Shown here: piece after piece, positions 56,205 to 64,000 of the stretch | Position numbering within the stretch: position 1 is the stretch's first letter | How the letters are laid out: each line of letters begins with the position of its first letter | Origin: Sulfurimonas sp. | GTDB lineage: Bacteria > Campylobacterota > Campylobacteria > Campylobacterales > Sulfurimonadaceae | DNA: 64,000 bases | Direction of reading: 5' to 3' | Assembly: GCA_030949825.1 (NCBI GenBank) | Contig: JAUZSC010000004.1 | Span: forward strand, 35,215 to 99,214 | Notes under the pieces: generated by a model | What the model was told of the DNA's origin: nothing | Databases searched by the model: none | Seen by the model: the letters and a program-made list of their open reading frames with translations, nothing else | Translations under genes and position numbers: made by a program

Positions 56205-57244
56205 ATGTCCCAAAAAAAAAATATAATGTAGCAATAGTCGGAGCAAACGGCGCTGTTGGCGAAGAAATTTTAACAATTTTACAAGAAATAGATTTTCCAT
56301 TAAATAAGTTAGTACCATTAGCAAGTGCGAGAAGTATCGGTAAGTCAGTAGAGTTTAACGGTAAAAATATACCAATCCAAGAACTTACTAGCGATATTTT
56401 CAAAGAAGAAGATATTGAAATAGCTCTTTTTTCAGCAGGTGGAAGCGTAAGTGCTGAATTTGCTCCAGATGCTGTAAAAGCAGGTGCAGTTGTGATTGAT
56501 AATACTTCACATTTTAGAATGGATGCTGATGTTCCTCTTGTTGTACCTGAAGTAAATCCTGTGGATATTGCATTATGGGAAAAAACAGGTGTTATTGCTA
56601 ATCCTAATTGTTCAACGATTCAGATGGTTCAAGCTCTTAAACCTCTCGATGATGTGTATACATTAACACGCGTTGATGTGAGTACATACCAAGCAACTTC
56701 AGGTGCAGGTAAAACAGCAATGGAAGAACTTGTTACGCAGATGCAAGATTTTTTCGCTTTTAAACTGAGTGAATCTGAACACAAGGCATTTAACCAGCAA
56801 ATTGCTTTAAATGTTATTCCTCAAATAGATGTTTTTACTGAGAATGGATACACAAAAGAAGAAATGAAAATGCTCAATGAAACAACAAAAATCATGCACC
56901 GAGAGATTCCTTTGAGTGCAACCTGTGTGCGTGTACCAACATTACGCGGTCATGCTGAGGCAGTTACTTTAACATTTGAAAAAAATGTAGATGCAGATGA
57001 GGCAAGGGAAATATTAAAAAAAGCTCCTAATCTTGTTGTTGTCGATAATCCTGATGAAGCTTTGTATCCGATGCCTTCTACTTGTGTTGACATGAATGAA
57101 ACATTTGTAGGTCGTATAAGAAATGATGTTTATGCAAAAAATATGCTTCACCTGTTTGTAGTGGCAGATAACCTAAGAGTAGGAGCTGCTACAAATGCAG
57201 TTAGAATCGCTCAAAAATGGGTAGAGATGCAGGGAGATAAATAA
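56205..57244 (+). CDS. asd: aspartate-semialdehyde dehydrogenase, frameshifted at an A10 run
   Basis: The natural start at 56205 is followed by an A10 run (56212-56221); an A11 run would carry the frame through NVAIVGANGAVGEEIL into the rest. As written, the start codon leads to a stop at 56229. From 56222 on the sequence is a full Asd: NAD(P) motif, catalytic Cys in NPNCSTIQMV, STYQATSGAGK and SATCVRVPTLRGHAE. Restored length is 346 residues, normal. Asd makes lysine, methionine and diaminopimelate precursors, so a true loss would be lethal without rescue. Confidence 0.9.
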
Positions 57245-57753
57245 TGGAAAGAATATTTGAAAGCTCATTATGGGCAACAAGGTTTATGGTTGTATTGGCT
57301 GTTGTTTTTGGTCTTTTGGGTGCTGTAGTGCTTTTTATAGTTGCTAGTATTGATATATTTACAACTACAAAATATGTGTTAAATACATATTTAACAGGAG
57401 CACATCCAGAACACTTTCATGCAGATGTAGTTGGTGGGATTATCGGTGCAGTTGATTTATATCTTATAGGCGTAGTTATGTTGCTTTTCTCTTTTGGTCT
57501 GTATGAGCTTTTTATATCTGATATAGATATAGCCAAAGAAAATGGTGAAGATAATAAGATTTTAGCAATCCATTCACTTGATCAGCTAAAAGATAAAATA
57601 TCAAAAGTAATCGTTATGGTTCTTGTGGTTGGGTTTTTTCAAAAAGTTTCGCATGCTCAGTATGCAACTCCATTAGATTTACTCTATTTCGCATTGTCAA
57701 TAACAGCTGTTTCAGTTGGATTATATTTTTTAGGAAAGGTAGGTAAGAAATAA
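57244..57753 (+). CDS. UPF0114 (YqhA-like) membrane protein
   Basis: The 169-residue protein has four membrane helices and the family's segments [20 protein letters not shown] and [14 protein letters not shown]. The function of the family is not established. Its ATG overlaps the asd stop and its stop overlaps the hemE start, so it is translated with both. Confidence 0.85.
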   Translation: MERIFESSLWATRFMVVLAVVFGLLGAVVLFIVASIDIFTTTKYVLNTYLTGAHPEHFHADVVGGIIGAVDLYLIGVVMLLFSFGLYELFISDIDIAKENGEDNKILAIHSLDQLKDKISKVIVMVLVVGFFQKVSHAQYATPLDLLYFALSITAVSVGLYFLGKVGKK

Positions 57754-58799
57754 TGGCTAATAAAATATTTGTAGATGCATGTTTAGGTAAGGAAACTCCA
57801 TACACTCCAGTTTGGATGATGCGACAAGCTGGTCGTTATCTCCCTGAATATAAATTAGTCCGCGCTGAAGCTGGCAACTTTTTAAATCTTTGCCATGACC
57901 CTAAAAAAGCGGCAGAAGTTACTATTCAACCCTTAGATATTGTTGGTGTAGATGCTGCAATTCTTTTTAGCGATATTCTTGTTATTCCAGATGAAATGGG
58001 CATGGATTTAGGATTTTTTACAGGAGAAGGTCCAAAGTTCTCTGATCCTTTAAAATCACAGGCTGATTTAGACAGACTTACAAAGGGCAAAGAGGCTGCT
58101 AGTAAACTGACTTATGTTTATGACACAATTAAACTTCTTCGTACACAGCTTGATGAAAGAGGCGATAACATTGCACTTATCGGCTTTACAGGTGCTCCAT
58201 GGACACTCGCAACCTACATGATAGAAGGTCAAGGTACTAAAACATACAATATTTGTAAAAAAATGATGTATTCAAACCCTGAACTTTTACATAATATTTT
58301 ACATGAAGTTACACAGGTTGTTAAGTACTATATGGAGAAACAAATAGAATCTGGTATCGATGTTGTACAGATTTTTGACAGTTGGGCTGCAGCTATTGAG
58401 ATAGATATGTACGATGAATTTTCTTGGAAGTATATGGTTGAGATTGCTGATTATTTAAAATCTAAATATCCTAATGTTCCTATCATCATGTTTCCTAAGG
58501 GAATCCCAGCATTTTATGACAAAGTCTATGGTAATTTTGATGTATTTGGTGTTGATTGGGCTAGTCCGATGGCACTTGCTAAAGAAAAACTAGGGGACAA
58601 GTATGTTCTTCAAGGAAATATGGAACCGTGTCGTTTATACTCACAAGAAATGACAACTGCATCGGTTGAAAATATTCATAAAGTTATGGGTGCAAAGCGT
58701 CATATCTTTAACTTAGGCCATGGAATTTTACCTGATGTTCCTGTAGAGAATGCGAAACACTTTGTAAGCGAATGCCATCGTGTCAGCGGCAAAAAATAA
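57753..58799 (+). CDS. hemE: uroporphyrinogen decarboxylase
   Basis: HemE removes four carboxyls from uroporphyrinogen III to make coproporphyrinogen. Signatures include [16 protein letters not shown] at residues about 19-34, [28 protein letters not shown] and FDSWAAAI, with the C-terminal [10 protein letters not shown]. Length, 348 residues, is typical. It overlaps a radical SAM gene by 20 bases. Confidence 0.97.
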   Translation: MANKIFVDACLGKETPYTPVWMMRQAGRYLPEYKLVRAEAGNFLNLCHDPKKAAEVTIQPLDIVGVDAAILFSDILVIPDEMGMDLGFFTGEGPKFSDPLKSQADLDRLTKGKEAASKLTYVYDTIKLLRTQLDERGDNIALIGFTGAPWTLATYMIEGQGTKTYNICKKMMYSNPELLHNILHEVTQVVKYYMEKQIESGIDVVQIFDSWAAAIEIDMYDEFSWKYMVEIADYLKSKYPNVPIIMFPKGIPAFYDKVYGNFDVFGVDWASPMALAKEKLGDKYVLQGNMEPCRLYSQEMTTASVENIHKVMGAKRHIFNLGHGILPDVPVENAKHFVSECHRVSGKK

Positions 58800-59730
58800 T
58801 ATAATATTTGGACCCATAAACTCACGCCGTTTTGGCATGAGTTTAGGAGTTGACCTTTCTCCAGATGCTAAACAATGCAACTTTGATTGTCTTTATTGCG
58901 AACTCGCTCCAATGCTTACAGTTGACGCTCAGTCAATTGTAGTGGAAATTAAAACAATAATCAATGAACTCAAAAAGCACTTAAGTGAGAAAATAGATGT
59001 AATCACATTAACTGCAAATGGTGAACCTACTCTTTATCCAAAACTCTCAGAACTTATAGACGAAATAGACAAAATAAAAAAGCAAACACAAACCTTAATA
59101 CTAACAAACTCGGCTACTTTAATAGAAAAAAAAGTATTTGAAGCATTACTCAAGTTAGACCAAGTAAAACTCTCTCTCGATGCAGTAAGTCCTGATATAT
59201 TTAAAAAAATAGACAGACCTCATGAAAGTATAAAAATCGAAGAAGTGGTAAGTAAAGTTCTAGAATTTTCAAAAATCTACAAGGGCAAACTTTTTATAGA
59301 AATACTTTTTGTACATGGAATCAATGATACAAAAGATGAGATAGAAAAACTTAATGATGTTTTACTTAAAGTGGAATGTGAACGAATAGACTTAGGAACA
59401 ATAGACAGACCGCCAGCATATCCAGTTATGGGCATCTCCTATAAAGAGCTTTTTGAGGCCTCCCAGTTGTTTGGTAGTACTTTACCTATACATATCGCTT
59501 CAAGAGTACATGCTGAGCCAAATAATGCCTACTACAGCGATGAAGATATTATCAACACTTTAGATAAACGCCCTTTAACACAAGAAGATATTAACTTACT
59601 CTTTGATAAGCCGTCTGTAGAGGGATTAAATAGACTTATAGCGAGTGGTGAAGTAGTTAAAAAGAGCGTTGGAAAGCTTGAATTCTTAGTTCCACAAGAA
59701 AATAAGAAAAGAAAGCTCAAAAAGTCTTGA
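58780..59730 (+). CDS. radical SAM protein, COG0731-like
   Basis: The iron-sulfur cluster motif is CNFDCLYC (Cys33, Cys37, Cys40) and [10 protein letters not shown] is the SAM-binding Gly motif. The start is GTG at 58780. The family includes Taw1-like tRNA-modifying enzymes, but bacterial members are uncharacterised. The C-terminal third (from about 250) may be a winged-helix-like tail. It overlaps hemE, with no other sign of a role in haem synthesis. Confidence 0.8.
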   Translation: MSAAKNNIIFGPINSRRFGMSLGVDLSPDAKQCNFDCLYCELAPMLTVDAQSIVVEIKTIINELKKHLSEKIDVITLTANGEPTLYPKLSELIDEIDKIKKQTQTLILTNSATLIEKKVFEALLKLDQVKLSLDAVSPDIFKKIDRPHESIKIEEVVSKVLEFSKIYKGKLFIEILFVHGINDTKDEIEKLNDVLLKVECERIDLGTIDRPPAYPVMGISYKELFEASQLFGSTLPIHIASRVHAEPNNAYYSDEDIINTLDKRPLTQEDINLLFDKPSVEGLNRLIASGEVVKKSVGKLEFLVPQENKKRKLKKS

Positions 59731-59756
59731 CATTTAGGGCAGGGATAAAGTATAAT
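59727..59756 (+). promoter_or_regulatory. sigma-70 promoter of tRNA-Asn
   Basis: TTGACA (59727-59732) and TATAAT (59751-59756), both perfect, are 18 bases apart, and the tRNA starts 17 bases after the -10 box. The -35 begins inside the stop region of the radical SAM gene. Confidence 0.85.
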
Positions 59757-59772
59757 TCCGCCCTAATCACAT

Positions 59773-59847
<75 letters not shown>

Positions 59848-59877
59848 CTTTTATTTAAACCCCCTAAACACAGACTT

Positions 59878-60020
59878 TCAACCAACTTTATTAAAACTCG
59901 GTGTCGTTTCAGTGTCATTCGGTACACTAGTATTTTCCAAAAATGTAGCCCTTTTCTTATCATCTCGTTTCATATATCGCACTTCATCTATCGATGTCAG
60001 TCTTTGCTTTTTAATTTGAT
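59878..60020 (-). pseudogene. possible 3' tail of an integrase-like gene
   Basis: The minus strand has an open stretch ending at 59878 that reads KQRLTSIDEVRYMKRDDKK and then RATFLENTSVPNDTETTPS. Its place right after a tRNA gene and its polar tail fit the end of a tyrosine recombinase, but the catalytic part is absent and the sequence does not show the active-site motif. Upstream the frame is broken. A low-confidence remnant. Confidence 0.3.
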
Positions 60021-60073
60021 GATGCAGCTTTTATCACTATAAGTACTCTTTTTGGTTACATAAGGTATTTTTA

Positions 60074-60271
60074 ATGGCTGTTAAACATATAAACGAAAAT
60101 GCAAAACAAGAAAGTGGTATATTACTATCTGGCGATGATGCAACAAAAGTTTTTTCAATGTTTAGTAATGAAAAATCTTCTAAATATATTCAAAAAAAAA
60201 CAGATAAACTAAAATCTCTTCTTGATAATGCTTTAAAAAACCTTTTCCATCTGCTAGTTAAAAGTTCTTAA
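60074..60271 (+). CDS. short TacA/DUF1778-like antitoxin candidate
   Basis: The 65-residue product has a helical middle (GDDATKVFSMFSNEKSSKYI) and a basic tail (QKKTDKLKSLLDNALKNLF), roughly like the toxin-binding end of DUF1778 antitoxins. The usual N-terminal ribbon-helix-helix is short. It ends at 60271, where the stop overlaps the ATG of a GNAT gene, the normal TacAT order. It may be truncated. Confidence 0.5.
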   Translation: MAVKHINENAKQESGILLSGDDATKVFSMFSNEKSSKYIQKKTDKLKSLLDNALKNLFHLLVKSS

Positions 60272-60766
60272 TGCCTTCAATAATCAGCCTTAATGATATT
60301 TCACGAAGTAAATTTGACAGATTAAAAAGAGTTTTCTTGTGAAAATAGTGAACTTGAAAGACATATCAAACAATATGCCTTTAACCATCAAAATGAGGGA
60401 CTATTTCAAACATATTTTTATGTGGATGATAATGAGAATTTTCTAGGTTATATTTCGGTATCTGTTGCTACTATTGAAAGAAATACTATTGAAGATGAAT
60501 TAAATATATCTTCATCTATAAAATACTCTATCCCTGCTGTAAAAATAACAAGACTATGTGTTTTTGATGACTTATGCAATAAGGGTATTGGAAGTATATT
60601 AATGACTTTTGCAAATATTTTAGCAGTAGTGCAACAAAAAACAGTAGGTTGTCGTGCTTTAATAGTTGATAGTAAATCTGAGGCAATAGAATTTTATAAA
60701 AGATTTGGATTTATTGAAATTGACAAAGAAGAAAATAGTGAAACTATGTTTATGGTTTTGATATAG
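60271..60766 (+). pseudogene. TacT-like GNAT acetyltransferase toxin, frameshifted
   Basis: From the ATG at 60271 the frame reads MPSIISLNDISRSKFDRLKR and breaks near 60340 at a T4 run, reaching a stop. One base fewer joins it to SCENSELERHIKQYAFNHQN and on into the GNAT core, ITRLCVFDDLCNKGIGSILM (acetyl-CoA loop) and EFYKRFGFIEI, ending at 60766. Restored length is 164 residues, normal for TacT toxins, which acetylate aminoacyl-tRNA. Tyr/Phe positions of the toxin active site are not verifiable by eye. Confidence 0.6.
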
Positions 60767-61110
60767 CTAAACCAAGTGAAGTAAAAGAAGTTATAAACAA
60801 GATAATTTAATAGAGGTTTTGAGATAAAATTGAATTCTCAGTGTAGCCAATTCTGGTCGTCCATTACATCCCTAAAACATGTACTTTGAACGATTTTGAC
60901 ATCTTAAAAGATGACTTTATTACAACAAAAACACGAATACAAATTATCTTCAAGTTTTAACTAATCGTTATTATTTTCTCATTAGCCCCCTCTGTCAGGA
61001 TAGTTGTCCTATACTACAACTACTAAGGATCAAGTATAAAATTCTTTTCTTTAAGCTAGAAGGATGTACTATAAATTATAAATTATAAATTATAAATAAT
61101 AAGGATACCC
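60767..61110. other. 344-base intergenic stretch
   Basis: No credible gene, tRNA or long hairpin was seen here. It begins as a continuation of island-like sequence after the GNAT remnant and ends in the heptamer repeat and ribosome site of the receptor gene. A TATAAAAT-like box is near 61036. Confidence 0.4.
61070..61097 (+). repeat. four tandem TATAAAT heptamers before a chemoreceptor gene
   Basis: Four exact copies of TATAAAT end 13 bases before the ATG at 61111. Each copy resembles a -10 box, and the array covers the place where a promoter or the untranslated leader would be. Gain or loss of a heptamer would change spacing by 7 bases. Confidence 0.85.
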
Positions 61111-62175
61111 ATGTTTGGATGTAGTAAAAAATTAGAAGAACAGAATAAAGCACATAAACAAGAGGTGCATAGCCTTATATCTGAGAATGAGATGCTCAAA
61201 GCTAGGATTGCTGAGTTAGAAGTACCTGTAACTTTAGAAGATAATTCTAAAGATGAACTGATTAAAACCCTTTTAAAAAGCTATGAAAATGGAAATAGGT
61301 TTTTACAAGAAACTGTAGATAGTCCTCTTGGGATTTTAACAGATATAAATGCATTAAACTCAATAAATTCAGAGAAGATGAGTGATGTTGAGAGTGAAAC
61401 AGCTGACATTGCAAGTAGTATAGATAAGATTCAAGAATATACTACTACACTTGGGGATGATTCAAACTCTTTAAATGATAGTGTTGCCTCAATTGGCGAT
61501 ATTATAGGTATGATTAAAGATATTTCTGATCAAACAAATTTACTTGCACTTAATGCAGCTATTGAAGCAGCGCGCGCTGGAGAACATGGTCGTGGTTTTG
61601 CTGTTGTTGCAGATGAAGTTAGAAAACTTGCAGAGAGAACGCAAAAAGCAACTGCTGAAGTTGAGATAAATATCAACTCACTTAAACAAAATTCAAACTC
61701 TCTTATAGAAATTAGCAATACTTTTAATGAAGAGTCATCAAAAGTCATGAGTATTCTAGATACCTTTAATGTAAGTGTCCAAGATGTTATGCAGAATTCA
61801 TCGATAATAAAAGATAAAACACAATATGTCACAAATGAACTACAAGTAAATATAGGTAAGATAGACCATATTACGCTAAAAGTCCAAGCTTATAAAGCGA
61901 TGCTTACACATACTTCTACTGATATATTAGATGAAAATTCTTGTAGATTTGGCAAGTGGTATTCAACTGCTGTAAGTACATTCCTCAAAGGGAATTCAAA
62001 ACTTAACTCCATAACAAAACATCATGCAAATGTTCATCAGGGCTTAAAAGAAGCAATACGCTTAGACCTTGATGCTAAACCTGCTGAGGCAGTCGCCCGA
62101 ATTCAAGATGTAGAAGTTTCAAGTGAAGATGCATTTGATGACCTTTTTGCAATAGTAAAAGATTCTCAAAAGTAA
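61111..62175 (+). CDS. cytoplasmic chemoreceptor with C-terminal CZB domain
   Basis: There is no membrane helix. A coiled coil at the N-terminus (residues about 5-45) leads to the receptor signalling hairpin, with tip [20 protein letters not shown] near 145-165, and a C-terminal CZB zinc-binding domain: His in [12 protein letters not shown] (near 250), Cys in [10 protein letters not shown] (near 278) and two His in [13 protein letters not shown] (near 303-307). CZB domains sense zinc or hypochlorite-type oxidants. An AAGGA ribosome site follows the heptamer array. Confidence 0.92.
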   Translation: MFGCSKKLEEQNKAHKQEVHSLISENEMLKARIAELEVPVTLEDNSKDELIKTLLKSYENGNRFLQETVDSPLGILTDINALNSINSEKMSDVESETADIASSIDKIQEYTTTLGDDSNSLNDSVASIGDIIGMIKDISDQTNLLALNAAIEAARAGEHGRGFAVVADEVRKLAERTQKATAEVEININSLKQNSNSLIEISNTFNEESSKVMSILDTFNVSVQDVMQNSSIIKDKTQYVTNELQVNIGKIDHITLKVQAYKAMLTHTSTDILDENSCRFGKWYSTAVSTFLKGNSKLNSITKHHANVHQGLKEAIRLDLDAKPAEAVARIQDVEVSSEDAFDDLFAIVKDSQK

Positions 62176-62190
62176 TCTTAAGGACAAGGC

Positions 62191-62571
62191 TTGGAACTAA
62201 AAAACACTATTACGCGTGAAAACCTTAGGCTCTTGATGCGTTCTTTTTACATACGGACTCTGCACGACAAAGAGCTCGGACCTTATTTTATAAATGAACT
62301 TGGAAATGATATTAACAACGAAGAGTGGCAAGCACATATTGAACTGCTTGCTGATTTTTGGTTAGCAGAACTTTTGGGTGAAAAAACTTATAAAGGTAAT
62401 ATTTATGGAGCACACATAAAAGTTCCACATATAAATAGAGCAAGTTTTGTAAACTGGCTAGAACTTTTCTCCCTCTCTCTTGATGAAGTATACACTCCTG
62501 ATATCTCCAATATTTTTATAGAAAAAGCGCGTTTGCTTTCTAAAGATTTTATCTGCCACTTAAATATTTAA
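62191..62571 (+). CDS. group III truncated haemoglobin
   Basis: A TTG start at 62191 begins MELKNTITRENLRLLMRSFY, matching the group III globin N-terminus. HIELLADFWLAELLG is the E-helix-like region and GNIYGAHIKVPHIN gives the proximal His area. The 126-residue length fits. C. jejuni Ctb is the known group III member and modulates oxygen and NO handling. It follows the CZB receptor by 15 bases. Confidence 0.88.
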   Translation: MELKNTITRENLRLLMRSFYIRTLHDKELGPYFINELGNDINNEEWQAHIELLADFWLAELLGEKTYKGNIYGAHIKVPHINRASFVNWLELFSLSLDEVYTPDISNIFIEKARLLSKDFICHLNI

Positions 62572-62580
62572 GGATTTACT

Positions 62581-63152
62581 ATGAAGAAATTACTTTTATT
62601 ACTTACACTCTCAAGTTTACTTTTTCTATGGACTTTGATGCAGAATTTGCTAAAGCAGAGGCTGATATGAAAGCAATGGAAAGTGAGTTTGAGACAAGTA
62701 AATTAGCACAAATAAATGAGTTTGAATCGTATTCAAAAAGTTTAGAAAATGAATATACAGCATACGAGAATGAACTCAGCGAGTACTGGAAAAGCCCTGA
62801 ACTCTCCTCAAAAAGAGAGTGGGTGAGTTACTCTAAGGATAACAAGAGCCGTTCTAAAGTAGATTTTGAAAAAAATCTTATTAGCATCGAAGTAATAGCC
62901 GACTCAAAAGAACAAGCTCAAGAGCAAATTCGTAAAAGATTAGAATATGTTGTTTCTAAAAATACAAAAGAAGTAGTGCAAAGCGACCCTTTACAAAAAA
63001 GAGTTGCGAGTATTAGAAGTAAAGATATTACAAAGCCTGTTATTATGGACGCTAAGCCTATTTTACAAAGTGTTATATTTGATAAAAAACCAAGTAAAAA
63101 AGATATAAAAAAATACACTAAAAAGCACTACAGCAAAACAAAATTTCAATAA
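62581..63152 (+). CDS. MltC-like murein transglycosylase, N-terminal part (frameshifted)
   Basis: The ATG at 62581 gives a signal peptide (MKKLLLLLTLSSLLF) but the frame breaks at a T5 run near 62622; one more T joins it to MDFDAEFAKAEADMKAMESE. That stretch is a helical, Glu/Lys-rich region (about 25-110) then a domain with WVSYSKDNKSRSKVDFEKNL, like the MltC N-terminal domain. It leaves frame again near 63142, where an A4 run needs one more A to reach the catalytic part. Restored total is about 393 residues. Confidence 0.75.
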
Positions 63153-63187
63153 AAAAGTCTAAACTTCAAGATAAGTATGTTTATAAA

Positions 63188-63760
63188 ATGACAGTCGCTC
63201 TGCCAAAAAATAGCATGCTTAAACGCTCTAAAGTTTATAAAGATGACATTGTAAAAAATGCAAAAAGATTTAATCTTCCAGTCCCTTTAGTATTTGCGAT
63301 TATGCATACGGAGAGTAATTTTAACCCATTTGCAAAGTCACATATTCCTGCTTTTGGCTTGATGCAGATTGTTCCTCGTTCAGCCGGACGCGATGTCTAT
63401 TTCTACCTCTTTAAGAAAAAAGGTCAGCCTACTGCATCGTATCTTTATAATGGGGCAAACAATATTGAAATGGGAAGTACATATCTTCATATTTTGTACT
63501 ACCGGTACTTGAGAAAAATAAAAAATCCCCAGAGTAAATTGTATTGTACTATAGCCGCTTATAACACAGGGTCTGGAAATATTGCATGGGCTTTTACACG
63601 AAAAAACAACATGAATAGAGCTGCTCCAAAAATCAATGCGATGACAGCCGATGAAGTCTATAATCACTTACAAGCTAATCTGAAATATGATGAGCCAAAA
63701 AACTATCTCAGACGCGTTACACAAAGAATGGGCGCATATAAAAAGGCATATAACTTATGA
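63188..63760 (+). CDS. lytic transglycosylase SLT domain, C-terminal part of the MltC-like protein
   Basis: The SLT fold is complete: catalytic Glu42 in IMHTESNFNP, then FGLMQIVPRSAGRD, NIEMGSTYLHILYYRYL and IAAYNTGSGNIAWAF. In frame upstream the sequence stays open through KKSKLQDKYVYKMTVALPKN, showing the true start is not the ATG at 63188. The enzyme cuts the MurNAc-GlcNAc bond in peptidoglycan. The next gene's ATG overlaps the stop. Confidence 0.88.
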   Translation: MTVALPKNSMLKRSKVYKDDIVKNAKRFNLPVPLVFAIMHTESNFNPFAKSHIPAFGLMQIVPRSAGRDVYFYLFKKKGQPTASYLYNGANNIEMGSTYLHILYYRYLRKIKNPQSKLYCTIAAYNTGSGNIAWAFTRKNNMNRAAPKINAMTADEVYNHLQANLKYDEPKNYLRRVTQRMGAYKKAYNL

Positions 63761-64000
63761 TAGAAAATTTAGAACTTGAACATATATTTATCCCTGCAAA
63801 GGTTCCGTCAAAAAAACTGATGATTATTCTGCACGGTCGAGGGGATTCCTCAGATGGTTTGGCAGGCTTTCCCTCTTTTTTAAATATAGAGGATATGAAT
63901 TATATTTTATTTGATGCACCTTTTGAGTACGCTACTGGTTATTCTTGGTACCCTTTACCTCCAGGGCAACTTCCTGGAATCGAGTACTCCTCTACGCTTT
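63757..64000 (+). CDS. phospholipase/carboxylesterase family hydrolase, partial
   Basis: The gene runs off the window, giving the first 81 residues. ILHGRGDSSDGLAGF is the oxyanion-hole region typical of this alpha/beta hydrolase family, and YILFDAPFEY and YSWYPLPPG fit. The nucleophile lies beyond the edge. The ATG overlaps the transglycosylase stop codon. Confidence 0.75.
   Translation, partial: MIENLELEHIFIPAKVPSKKLMIILHGRGDSSDGLAGFPSFLNIEDMNYILFDAPFEYATGYSWYPLPPGQLPGIEYSSTL

Overview
The window is AT-rich and carries a chromosomal segment of a Campylobacterota (formerly Epsilonproteobacteria) organism, most likely related to Sulfurimonas. The grounds are gene content and protein character: a CheV-CheA-CheW operon with a receiver domain on CheA, a FlgR/NtrC-like regulator without a DNA-binding tail, many chemoreceptors, paired periplasmic dihaem cytochromes, a STAS-MlaE fusion and H. 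pylori-like GyrA sequence. No 16S gene is present, so the genus is inferred.

Region 1 (1-14.9 kb) is the accessory highlight. A giant secreted-type protein begins with a LapA-like retention module and continues for about 1,075 residues of Asp-Thr and Asp-Ser dipeptides. It is followed, all on the plus strand, by an (alpha/alpha)-barrel protein, a Ser/Thr kinase-Sel1/TPR-glycosyltransferase fusion, an exported CHAP-like cysteine hydrolase, two cyanophycin-synthetase-like ATP-grasp ligases flanking an aberrant Fic protein, and a YccA/Bax-inhibitor membrane protein. I propose that these form a system that builds and chemically modifies the acidic repeat protein; this is inference from context.

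Region 2 (14.9-20.7 kb) has a minus-strand methyltransferase pair and a plus-strand surface-polymer set: a Mur-ligase-like enzyme, a CapA/PgsA-like phosphoesterase, and a nucleotidyltransferase-aminotransferase fusion. A small HTH regulator with an inverted repeat upstream follows.

Region 3 (20.7-36 kb) holds dnaX, murI, rho and a truncated chemoreceptor on the minus strand, then a SPOR protein, a DUF5610-like gene, a chemoreceptor, an FtsX/LolD-type ABC transporter, and a redox cluster (dihaem peroxidase, cupredoxin, two dihaem cytochromes), then surE and tcdA.

Region 4 (36-59.8 kb) is mainly core genes: greA, argC, an LpxH-like phosphatase, cheV-cheAY-cheW, a Mla-type lipid transporter, a Pro-aminopeptidase, a minus-strand amt-glnB-amt-tonB-rhodanese block, gyrA, an LPP20-like lipoprotein, a sigma-54 regulator, asd, a UPF0114 protein, hemE and a radical SAM enzyme.

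Region 5 (59.8-64 kb) has tRNA-Asn with a strong promoter, a decayed island (possible integrase tail and a TacAT-like pair), a CZB chemoreceptor, a group III truncated globin, a frameshifted MltC-like lytic transglycosylase and the start of an esterase.

At least ten places show a gene split by a one-base frame change (adhesin, dnaX, SPOR protein, DUF5610-like gene, 304-residue membrane protein, cheA, asd, GNAT, mltC twice). Because essential genes are hit, base-level assembly error is the leading explanation, with dnaX a possible genuine slippage site.
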